Below, piece by piece: positions 52,601 through 64,000 of a stretch of 64,000 bases of DNA (the stretch's first letter is position 1; every line of letters begins with the position of its first letter). Below the pieces are notes generated by a model, which saw only the letters and a program-made list of their open reading frames with translations, had not been told where the DNA came from and ran no database searches. Origin of the DNA: Sapria himalayana (lineage: Eukaryota > Streptophyta > Magnoliopsida > Malpighiales > Rafflesiaceae); the NCBI GenBank assembly GCA_029783825.1, contig JAREIK010017940.1, positions 113,415 through 177,414 of the forward strand. The letters run 5' to 3'. A program made the position numbers and the translations under genes.

Positions 52601-54830
52601 TTTAGTTATAATAATCTTAAATTTATATAATGTAAAATAAATATAAATAATTTTTTTAATAGATATTATAATAATGATCAATAAATAAATTAATAAACTA
52701 TAATAAATTAGAATGATATAAATTAAAATATAATTGCAAAATCTAAAATTAATTTAAAATAAATTACTAAATAATAATATTTTGTTTTAAAAATTTTGCC
52801 TCTTTTTATGATCTTATATTTTTTTGATAAGAAATAAATTATTTATATTAAATCTGTCTCATTAATAATTTCATTTGTAATTAATATATCTATAAAAATA
52901 AACTGATAAATAATTAAAATGAATATTTAAAATTATAATGAATACTAATAAAAATGAGATTTATTATTTATTATTTAAAGTATACTAATTTAAACACTTA
53001 TGTATTTATGATCTTCGGGGTTTAGAAGTATAGTCATTAAGAATTTAGGTATTTTGTGGTTTATATATTTAATTTAAAAATTCTAATAACAAAAAAACTA
53101 TTTTTTTATTTTTTCTTATTTTCAAAGTTTATAACCATTAAAAACTTAATAATTTTTAAATTTTTCTAAAATGTGAAAATATTATTTTGTTATAATAATC
53201 TAAATAATTATATCTTATGAAAATTCACTATAATAATTTTTATCGATATTATGATGACGATAATAAAATAAATTAATAAACTATTATTAATAAGATAGAT
53301 TTTAAATAAAATTTATTTGCAAAACCTAAAATGATACAAAATCAAAGGAAAATATATTAATAAGATAGATATTAAATAAAACTATTATTAATAAGATAAA
53401 ATATACACGTTTAAAAGATTATATATTTAGGAGTTTTGGGATTTAATAATTTAGTAATTTAAGTGTTTAGGCATTTAGTAGTTTATAGGTTTTATTTAAA
53501 AATAAAATAACAAAAATTTTTTTATGTTATTTGTTCTCATTGTTGAAGGATATAACCTTTGAAACTATAACAATTTTTAAATTTTTTTTAAATGTGAATG
53601 CTATATTTAGTTATGAAAATCTTAATAATTATATATCATGTAAATTTAAAATAAATAATTATATTGATATATTTTATAATAATGATCATAGAAAAGATTA
53701 ATAAACAATTATTAATAAGATTAATATTGTTTATAATATATTTACAAAACCTAAAATGATTCAAAATCAAAGTGAAATATTTTACTAAATATTAATTTTA
53801 AATTATTAAATTTTTTTATCCATTTATAAGCTTATATATTTTTTGATGAAAAATAAATTATTTAAATAATAGTTGCTTCACTATTAATTTATTTTTTAAT
53901 TTATATTTCTATAAAAATAAACTAATAAATAATTAAAATGTATATATAAAATTAGAATGATATTAATAAAAATGAAATTTATGATTTATTATTTAGGGTA
54001 TACCTATTTAATGGTTTAAGTTTATTGTGGTTTTGGGGTTAATGACTTTATTGATTTATATGTTTACACATTTAGGGTTTATTTATTGATTTATAGGTTT
54101 TATTTAATCAATGAAATAACAAAAAATTTATTTTTATGAGTTTTTATGATTTTCAAGGTTATAACCTTTGAAAATATAATAATTTTTTAATAGTTCTAAA
54201 ATATGAATACAATACTTAGTTATAATAATCATAATAATTATATTTGATGTAAATTCAATATAAAAATATATTATATATATTATTTTGATGATCAAAAAAT
54301 AAATTAATAACTATTATTAATAAGACAGATATTAATTAAAATATATTGGCAGAACCCAAAATAATTCAAATCAAAGTAAATTATATTACTAAGTAAAATT
54401 TTAAATTTTTAAAATTTTGTTTATTTTTATAAGCTTATATTTTTTTTTTCATAAAAATATTATTTTAATTATATATGTCTCAGTCATTATTTATTTTGTA
54501 ATTAATATTACTATAAAAATAAACTAAAAAATAATTAAAATGAATATTTAAAATTATAATGAGTACAAATAAAAATGAGATTTATTATTTATTATTTAGG
54601 TTATATAGGGTTAATGGTTTAAGTATTTAGGGGGTTTTGGGATTTAGGAGTCTAGAGATATAAATGTTTAGGCATTTAGTGGTTTATAAGTTTATTTAAA
54701 TAATAAAATAATAAGAAATTATTTTTGTGATTTTTTATCATTTTGAAGGTTATAAACTTTGAAAATATAATAATTTTTAAATTTGTTTCAGACGTAAATA
54801 TAATTTTTTAGTTATAATAATCTTAATAGT
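43681..54830 (+). repeat. AT-rich satellite with palindrome, forward block 2
   Basis: About 19 monomers lie head to tail. Palindrome cores are at 43789, 44378, 44765, 45509, 46045, 46636, 47223, 47832, 48424, 49021, 49616, 50347, 50943, 51541, about 52017, 52544, 53126, 53549, 54160 and 54748. Most spacings are 580-610 bp, with exceptions of 387, 744, 731, 476 and 423. The first spacings after the insert (589, 387, 744) repeat the order seen left of the insert (591, 386, 746). Monomers are roughly 75-90% alike by eye. Open frames of up to 82 codons here are chance in AT-rich DNA. Confidence 0.92.
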
Positions 54831-54900
54831 TATAATAAATTCTTTTAAACAAAAAATATATAGATAAACTTAATAAAAGAAGAAAAAAATTAATAACAAA
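54831..54900. other. Orientation switch point of the satellite domain
   Basis: Left of here monomers read forward (last core 54748); right of here they read in reverse (first core 54921). The roughly 70-bp spacer is AT-rich and matches neither arm well, so this is not a clean foldback. Confidence 0.8.
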
Positions 54901-57900
54901 CATATATTATAATTTTCAAAGGTTATAACCTTTAAAATATCAAAAAATAACAAAATAAATTTTTTGTTATATTTTTTTAAATAAAAATATAAACCATTTA
55001 TTGCATATAGATTTAATTAGTAACCTCTTAAATACACAAACCATTAAACCTCTATATACTATTTAATAATTAATAAATCTAATTTTTTATTTTATTTATT
55101 ATAATTTTAAATATTGATTTTAATATTTATTAGTTTATTTTTATAAAATATTTATTCCAAAATAAATTATGAGTGTGACAAATATAATTTAAATAATTTA
55201 TTTTTAATAAAAAAATATATACGCTTATAAATGAAGTGCAAATTTAAAAATTAAAAATTATTATTCAGTAATTTATTATAGTTTAATCTTGAATCGATTT
55301 TGGGTATTGTAAATATGTTTTAATTAATATCTATCTTATTATTAATAGTTTTTTAATTTAATTTTTGATCATTATTATATTATCTATCAATAAAATTGTT
55401 TATATGAATTTATATGATATATAATTATTAATATTATTTTAACTAAATATTGTATTCATATTTCACAAATTGTCAATATTATTATTTTCAAAGGTTATAA
55501 CCTATGAAAATGATAACAAATTATAGAAATTTTTTTGTTATTTTATTTTTTTATATAAAACCTATAAATTAATAAAAGCCTAAAAACATAATCACTAAAC
55601 TCCTAACGACAAAACCTCTAAATACTTTAAATCATTAAACTAATATACATTAATAATAAATCAATAAATCTTATTTTAATTTTTTATTCAGTATAATTTT
55701 AAATTTTTATTTTAATTATTTATCAATTTATTTTATAGAAATATTAATTGCAAAATAAATTATTAGTGAGACAGATCTATTTTAAATTAAAATAGTATCC
55801 CTAAATAATAAATAATAAATCTCATTTTTTTTCATTATAATTTGAAATATTCATTTTAATTATTTATTTGTTTATTTATATTTAAATATTAATTACAAAA
55901 TAAATTTAGCTAGACAAAATTAATTATATATATAATATTTTTCATCAAAAAATTATAGATAACCATTTTAAAAAAAGAAAATTTTCAAACAAAAATTATT
56001 ATATAGTAAATATTTTGCTTTTTTTCTGAATCATTTTAGGTTTTGTAATTATATTTTAATTGATATCTATCTATCTAATAATAGATTATTAATTTATTTT
56101 TTGATCATAATTATATTATTTAAATAAAATGTTTATATTGAATTTATATGATATATAATATAATGTTATTATAACTAAATATTGTATTCACTTTTGAAAA
56201 AATTTTAAATGTATTATATTTTCAAAGGTTATAACCTATGAAAATATCAAAAATAAAAAAAATAACTTTTTGATATTTTTTTTGAATAACACCCTATAAA
56301 CCACTAAATGCATACACAGTTAAATAAGTAAACTCCAAAACCCCGTAATGACAAAATACATAAACCATTAAACCACTATATGCTACTTAATAATTAATAA
56401 ATCTAATTTTTAATTCTATTTATTAATAGTTTTAAATATTCATTTTAATTATTTATTTATTTTGTATAGAAATATTTATTACAAAATAAATTATGAGTGC
56501 GACAAATATAGTAAAAAATATATATGCTTATAAAAGAAGTAAAATTTAAAAATTAAAAATTGTAATCTAGAATATATTTTTACTATAATTTTGAATCAAT
56601 TTGGGTTTTGTAATTAATTTTTAATTAATATCTATCTTAATATCAATAGTTTATAAATTTAATTTTGATCATTTTTATAATATATATCAATAAATTTGTT
56701 TATATTGAATTTATTTGATATATAATTATTAATATTATTATAATTAAGTATTGTATTCACATTTCAAAAATTTAAATATTATTATATTTTCAAAGGTTAT
56801 AACCTATTAAAATGACAAAAAATTATAGAAATTTTTTTTGATATTTTATTTTTTTTAAATAAATGTATAAACCACTAAAAGCCTAATAACATAAATCGCT
56901 AAAATCCTAAATGAAAAAAACTATATATACTAAATCAATTAAACTGGTATACAGTAATAATATATAATAAATCTCATTTTAAATTTTATTCAGGGTAATT
57001 TTAAATTTTTATTTTAAATATTTATCTGTTTATTTTTTTAGAAATATTAATTAAAAAATAAATTATTAGTGAGAAATATCTAATTTAAATAAACCGGTAT
57101 CTCTAAATAATAAATAATAAATCTCATTTTTTTTCATTATAATTTTTAATATTCATTTTAATTATTTATTTGGTTATTTTTATAAATATATTAATTACAG
57201 AATAAATATGAGTTAGACAAATATAATTTATATAAATTAGTTTTCATCAAAAAAATACATAACTTTTTTAAAGAAAAAAAATTCAAACAAAAATTATTTT
57301 ATTGTAATATATTTTTGCTTGCTTCTGAAATCATTTTAGGTTTTGTAATTATATTTTAATTTTATATCTATCTTATTAATAATAAATTATTAATTTATTT
57401 TTTGATCATTATTAGAATATTTATCAATAAAATTGTTTTTATTGAAGTTACATAATATATAATTATTAGATTATTATAACTATATATTATTATATTTAAA
57501 AATAATATAAAAATTATTATAATTTTAAAGGTTATCATCTTTGAAAATGAGATAAAATCACAAAAATTAATTTTTGTTATTTTATTGTTTATATAAAACC
57601 TATAAACTACCAAATGCCTAAATGCTTAAATCATTAAACTCCTAAAACCAAAACCCCAAAACCCTTAAATCTTAAACATTTGAACCATCTTTATAGGTTT
57701 CAGTATTATAAATAATATATAAATATCTATCAATAAAGTAATAGTTTATTAATTATTTTTTGATCATTATTATATTTATATTATAGTTTATTAATATCTA
57801 TCAATAAAATTGTTTATTTTAATTTACATGATATATAATTATTAAGCTTATTATAACTAAATATTATATTCACATTTGAAAAAAACATAAAAATATTATA

Positions 57901-58605
57901 TTTATAAAGGTTATAACCTTCAAAAATGATAAAAAATTTGAAAAATTCTTTTTTTATTCCATTATTTAAATAAAACATATAAACTACTAAATTGCTAAAC
58001 ACTTAAATCACTAAACTCTTAAATACTTAAACCATTAAACCGGTATACCCTAACTAATTAATCATAAATCTCATTTTTATTTGTATTCATTATAATTTTA
58101 ATATTCATTTTAATTATTTATTAGTTTATTTTTATAGAAATATTAATTACAAAATAAAATTATATATGAGACAAATATAATTTAAATAATTTATCTACAT
58201 CAAAAAAATTTATAATTATAAAAAGAATCAAAAACTTTAAAATAAAAAAATATTAGTAAATATTTTTACTTTGATTTTTGAACGTTTTTAGGTTTTTGCA
58301 AATATATTTTAATTTAATATCTGTCTTATAATAATAGTTTATTAATCTATATTATGATCAGTATTATACTATCGATCAATAAAATATTTATATTGAATTT
58401 AACATGATATTTTAATTTTTATGATATTATAATAAATAATTGTATAATATTTGAAAAAAAAATTAAAAATTATAATATTTTCAATGGTTTAACCCCTGAA
58501 AATGAGAAAAATCATAAAAATCATTTTTTTTGTATTTAATTATTAAATATAACCTATAAACACAACAATACCTAAATACTTAAATTATAAACTCATTAAA
58601 ACACT
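54901..58605 (-). repeat. AT-rich satellite with palindrome, reverse block 1
   Basis: The same satellite in reverse complement: CCATTAAAC and CCTAAA-type octamers and TAATTTAATTTTTGATCATT replace the forward motifs. Cores are at 54921, 55493, 56227, 56795, 57530, 57909 and 58486. Reading from the insert inward (right to left) the spacings are 577, 379, 735, 568, 734 and 572, mirroring the 589, 387, 744, 536 order in the left arm. Gene-free. Confidence 0.92.
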
Positions 58606-60694
58606 AATACTGCTGCACCACACCCACATCGCGTACGGACAACAAGTAAACACTGTTGCATACATATTCTTGTCCATTTTTGGTGTAGCATTTAGAGGTG
58701 CCCGCAAGTCCTATAAGCAGCCAGAAGTATGGGCCACCAGCTTGTAGGGGCCCACACTAGCAAGCCGGAATGATAACATTCAGACAACTACGATACTGAG
58801 CAAAGTGCGTCGATGAGTAAACCCAGGAGTAGTCTAGGAGTGGGTCCCACTAGCCGTATCTGGCAGCATAGCGGGCCACCCAACCATTCGTCCAACAGGA
58901 GTAGTTAGCGGTTAATCCATGATTAATTAGAGAGCCGGCAAAATCCGAAGCATTACCAACAACTAGGGCCAATAAGCATGGAGTCCAGACCAGCCACACG
59001 TAGCGACAAAAGATTCAAAACTTGTAGTATTATGTTTTGTCAGTCTTATTTGATTTTGGACTTTTCATGCCCATGTACTTGTAAAGATGGATCATGACAT
59101 ACTCACACACACAATTGTATGTTCTCTATGTAGAATTCAATGACAGTAACTAGACCCATGAGTATCTTTAAGTGGGGCCCACTAATGCATTTATTAAATA
59201 CACATTAGGCGATGCTACACTCCCAGGAGCAGAAGACCCATCTTTATAGCAATTTATAATTTTACTTATATTCTAGCTTGGTTGTATGGATAGATAATTA
59301 GACTATGATATGGACTCATCACACATGCACACCGATGCATGCATATTTTTGATATTTTGTCGGTGCAACATACAGCCACTTCTTGGAGCTCAGGAGGAAG
59401 CATTCTAACCAAGAGATACTCTTTGAGGACCATTGGAGCAAAAGAATGTGGAATTCAGAGGTGAGAATGAATTGACAAAGTGCGGTAGATATGGACTTGT
59501 GGATTTATGGGTATTCAGGTTTACATGTATTCCATTGCATAGCAATGACATAGGCAAGCGCTTGATGCTGCATGTCACACACATGCACAATCTTATATTT
59601 GCATAGTTTTAATATGGTGCATCATTCAGGTTCCTCCAAAAGGCTTGGACAAATTCGAATGGAAAGGACGCAGTGGCATTATGACTCAATGGCAACTCTG
59701 AAGTCTGGGAATGCACATGATTTTTGTTGTATTCGTATTCTTGGAATTATTAGGCATTATGTTTTTTAATGTATTTTATGCATAGAATCATTAAGGTGCA
59801 TAGGATGTGGTGGGCTGGCCTAAATTAGTCAGCTAAGAATGACTTATGTCTTTCTGTTGAACATTATTATGGCACTAAGAATGATCATGAATACATATGT
59901 AATCACTATAATACTGAGTCACAGTATTGGATATGACCATAGCTTGTGCATTTTATCTTTCTATTGCAAAGTCATTGTACTAGGAATGATTGTAACTTTG
60001 GACATATCTCAAGAGCAAAAGTGATGACCCTAGAAATAGATAAAGCTCGAGTACTACTCTTTATAACTTTCTATAGTTAAAATTCTTGGGATTGGAAATA
60101 TCACAATGGCTTTATCCTTTGATTTGTGACCTCAAGTGTTAATATGCAAGACTAATATTTTGAGCAATGATTAAAACCTTTTATACATTTGTGATATTCA
60201 TTTACACCTTTTTAGGTATTGTGAGCTTGTATACATTACTCATTTAATATAAAAAGAAACAAATGATACTTTTCATATCCATGAGGATATAAAAAAAAGG
60301 CTTAGACATGCCAATAAAATAAATTTTTATTCTTGATTGAAAGAGAGCCCATACTTCTTGCCCTGCTCAAACCACCCAGGGATAGTTTGTTCAAATAGGC
60401 TAAAAGGGGTTATGTTTTTTAGAGGGGAACTATTTATTAAAAAATTGCTTTGAGTGTGTGCATGAGAGATATTTAGAAAAATTACAATAATCAATATAAA
60501 TAGCATCCTAAAACAACTAGCTATTTCAACACACAGGGGTACAACATTGGTTTAGTCTATTAGCGTACATGAGTTAAATTACTTTTAATAGCCCAGTGAT
60601 TCGACATCAAATATGATGAGACTTAATAGAGATAAAGTAAAAGCTCCTATTATTTTGGTTAGACATTTAGCAATCATTCTAGAGTTGAGAGAGG
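58606..60694 (-). repeat. Non-satellite insert, right copy of the inverted pair
   Basis: About 2.1 kb, the reverse complement of 41178-43680. It begins TGCTGCACCACAC (matching the left copy's end GTGTGGTGCA) and ends GAGTTGAGAGAGG (matching CTCTCTCAACTC at 41179). It lacks the telomere-like segment: the break in the alignment falls near 59835. The shared short open frame appears on the minus strand at 59405-59590. Function unknown. Confidence 0.88.
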
Positions 60695-63600
60695 AATAAA
60701 ATAAATTATTTTAATTATTTCTATATAATAATTTTAATTTTAATTTAATTATTTATCAATTTTTATTATAGAAATATTAATTACAAAATAAATTATTAGT
60801 GATCAGATCTAATTTAAATTAAACTGGTATATCCAAATAATAAAAAATAAATATCATTTTTTTTTCATTTTAATTTTAAATATTCAAATTTAATTATTTA
60901 TTTTTTTATTTTTATATAAATAATAATTACAAAATAAATTATGAGTTACACAAAAATAATTTATATAAATTATTTTAATCAAAATAAAATAGATAAACTT
61001 TTTAAAAGAAAAAATTTTAAAACAAAAAATTATTATAGTAATATATTTGATTTGCTTCTGAATCATTTTAGGTTTTATAATTATATATAATTGATATTTA
61101 TTTTATTGATAATAGATTATTAATTTATTTTTGATCATTCTTAGTATATTTATCAATAAAATAGTTTATATTGAATTTATATAATATATAATATAATGAT
61201 TATTATAACTAAATATTGAATTCACTTTAGAAAAAAATTAAAAATTATTATATTTTTCTAAGGTTATAACCTTTGAAACTATCAAAAATAATAAAAATAA
61301 CTTTTTGTTTTTTTTTATTTTTTTTAAATAAAACCAAAGTACAAACTGCATACACAGTTAAATAAGTAAACTCCTAGACCCGTAATGCCTAAATACCGTA
61401 ACCATTAAACCAATATATAAATCCATAATAAAAATTAAATCTAATTTTATTTCTATTATTATAATTTTAAATATTCATTTAATTATTATTAGTTTATTTT
61501 ATATAAATATTTATTACAAAATAAATTATGAGTGCGACAAATATAATTTAAATAATTTATTTTTAATGAAATAATATATATACATATAAAAGAAAAAAAA
61601 TTAAAAATTTAAAATTATTAGTAATATATTTTAATTTAATTTGAATCAATTTGGATTTTGTAAATATTTTTTAATTAATTTATATCTTTTTATTAATAGT
61701 TTATTAATTTGATTTTTGATCATTATTATAATATCTATAAAATACAATTATTTATATTGAATTTATATGATATATAATAATTAATATTTATAACTATAAT
61801 ATTATATTTACATTTAAAAAATTTTAAATATTATTATATTTTCAAGGTTATAACCTAAGAAAATCAGAAAAAATTATAAATTTTTTTTTATTATTTTATT
61901 GTTTAAATAAAAGCTATAAACCACTAAATGCTTAAAAAATAATCACTAAATTTTCAAATGACAAAACATCTAAATACTTAAACCATTAAATTGGTATACA
62001 TTAATAATAAATCATAAATCTCATTTTAATTTTTATTCAGTTATAATTAAAATTTTTATTTTAATTATTTATCAGTTTTTATTATAGAAATATTAATTAC
62101 AAAATAAATTATTAGTAATAGAGATATAAGTAAATTAAACTGGTATACCCTACATAATTATTAATAAATCTCATTTTTTTTTCATTATAATTTAAATATT
62201 CATTTAATTATTTATTTGTTTATTTTTTATATAATATTAATTACAAAATAAATTATTAGATAGACAAATATCGATTTTATAAATTATTTTTTAATAAAAT
62301 ATAGATAAACTTTTTAAAATAAAAAAAAATTTAAAACAAAAAATTATTATATGTAATATTTTGCTTTGCTTTTGAATTATTATAGGTTTTGTAATTATAT
62401 TTTAATTGATATCTATCTTATTAATAAAGATTATTTATCTATTTTTTGATCATTATTAAAATTTATATCAATAAAATTGGTTATATTGAATTTATATGAT
62501 ATATAAATATAATGATTATTATAACTAAATATTGTATTCACTTTTGAAAAAAATTTAAAAATTATTATATTTTCAAATGTTATAAACCTTAAAAAATGAG
62601 AAAAAATAATAAAAATAATTTTTTGTTATTTCATTTATAAATAAAACCTATAGATCATTAAATGCTTACTTACTTAAATCTGTCAGCTCATAAATCCGGA
62701 AACCACTAAATACATAAACGTTTTAACAGCTATATACTACTTAATAAATAATAAATCTCATTTTTTTTATATTTATATTTTAAATATTCATTTTAATTAT
62801 TTATAGTTTAATTTTTAGAAAAATTAATTACAAAATAAATTTCGAGTGATACAAATATTATTTAAATAAATTATTTTTATCAAAAAAAATATAAGATTAT
62901 AAAAGGACAAATTTAAAAATTAAAATATTATTTAGTAATATATTTTGATTTGATTTTGAATCATTTTTATGTTATTAAATATATTTTTAATATTTATATT
63001 ATTAATAATAGTTTATTAATTTAATTTTTGATCATTATTATAATCTATCATTAAAATTGTTTTATTGAATTTATATGATAAATAATTAGTAAGATTAATA
63101 TATTATACATAGTTTCACATTTCAACAAATTTTAAAAATTATTTTATTTTAAAGGTTATAACCTTTTAAAATTAGAAAAAATCTAAAAAAAAATTTTATT
63201 TTTATTATATAAATAAAACATATAAACCACTAAATGCTTATAAAATATAAATTGCTACACTCCTAAACGACAAAACTCCTAAATAATAAAACCATTAAAC
63301 CGGTAACCATATATAATAAATCATAATCTCATTTTAATTTGTATTCATTATAATTTTAAATATTCATTTTAATTTATTATAGTTTATTTTTAATAGAAAT
63401 ATCAATCACAAAATAAATAATGAGTGAAATAAATACAAATTTTAATTATTATTTTTAATCAAAAAAAAGCTTATATAAAGAATAAAAATTTAAAACAAAA
63501 AATTATTATTTAGTAATATTTTTACTTTGATTTGAATCATTATATAAATTTTGCAATTATATTTTAATTGTGATCAATATTATTAATAATAGTTTATTAA

Positions 63601-64000
63601 TTTATTATTTGTTCATTTTTATAAATAACAAACAATAAATTACTTATATACAATTAAAATGTCTTATAAATATTAAGTTATTATAACTAAATATTATATT
63701 TACATTAGAAAAAATATAAAAATTATTATATTTTTCAAAGGTTATAACCTTCAAAAATGATAAAAAATCACAAAAATATTTTTATATTATTTTTTTATTT
63801 AAATAAAACTATAAACCACTAAATGCCTTAACATTTAAATCTCTAGACCCTAAACCCCAAAACCCCCGAATACTTAAACCATTAAACCTATATAACCTAA
63901 CTAATAAATAATAAATCTCATTTTTATTTGTATTCATTATAATTTTAAATATTCATTTTAATTATTTTTTTTAGTATATTTTTTATAGATAATTACTTTT
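60695..64000 (-). repeat. AT-rich satellite with palindrome, reverse block 2 (runs off the window)
   Basis: Reverse-oriented monomers continue to the window end, with cores at 61262, 61846, 62579, 63154 and 63740 (spacings 584, 733, 575, 586). Going outward from the insert, the first two spacings match those on the outer side of the left insert (575, 746), but the short 386-bp step is missing here. Gene-free. Confidence 0.92.

Noticed and set aside
45537..58002. Ile/Asn/Tyr-rich frames of 60-82 codons in the satellite domain
   Set aside because: They are chance frames in very AT-rich DNA, sit at different places in different monomers or shift with orientation, and have no domain.
38170..64000. 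Organellar DNA insert or contaminant (mitochondrial, plastid or AT-rich protist)
   Set aside because: No organellar gene, rRNA or tRNA is visible. The monomer structure, telomere-type TTTAGGG repeat and neighbouring plant transposons point to nuclear satellite DNA.

Overview
This window comes from the nuclear genome of a plant, most likely a flowering plant. The evidence is a decayed CACTA (En/Spm, TNP2-type) transposase, a decayed hAT transposase, Copia retrotransposon remains, a Copia-like solo LTR with an intact 5-bp target duplication, and interstitial repeats of the plant telomere heptamer TTTAGGG. I found no intact host gene, no tRNA or rRNA, no CRISPR array and nothing bacterial. The whole window looks like old, AT-drifted heterochromatin made of tandem repeats and nested transposons. 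Nearly all long open frames are artefacts of the 4-bp or low-complexity repeats. The species cannot be named from this sequence alone.

Layout. 1-695 is a CACTA terminal region ending in CTTGTAGTG. 696-5738 is a degenerate TCTA (TATC) tetranucleotide array. 5739-6203 is a second CACTA terminal region starting CACTACAAGAAAA. 6205-24759 is an 18.5-kb array of the opposite polarity (TAGA/GATA on the + strand). It is interrupted by one solo LTR (14410-14865) and carries internal segmental duplications. 24761-27414 (minus strand) is a nearly full-length but broken TNP2 transposase whose 3' end abuts the GATA array. 27415-29683 holds a GA-rich tract and an AT-rich tandem repeat. 29684-30735 is a third CACTA end with many subterminal repeats.

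31341-33193 is a decayed Copia element (putative LTR, primer-binding site, GAG-pre-integrase domain). It is interrupted at 33194 by a hAT-like element whose transposase is readable from about 33783 to 35300. The 3' part of that hAT has been tandemly copied up to about 37700. 37743-38100 is a 179-bp direct repeat.

38170-64000 is a satellite domain of monomers of about 590 bp. Each monomer carries a 26-bp perfect-type palindrome centred on GGTTATAACC and an octamer tract related to TTTAGGN. The monomers run forward to about 54830 and in reverse from about 54900 to the end. Each arm holds one copy of the same 2.1-2.5-kb non-satellite insert (41178-43680 and 58606-60694, inverted), so the right 26 kb is one large imperfect inverted duplication.

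The two most notable structures are the 23.6-kb GATA array that flips polarity at a CACTA terminus and runs straight into the CACTA transposase, and the palindrome/octamer satellite with matching higher-order spacing on both arms of the inverted duplication.
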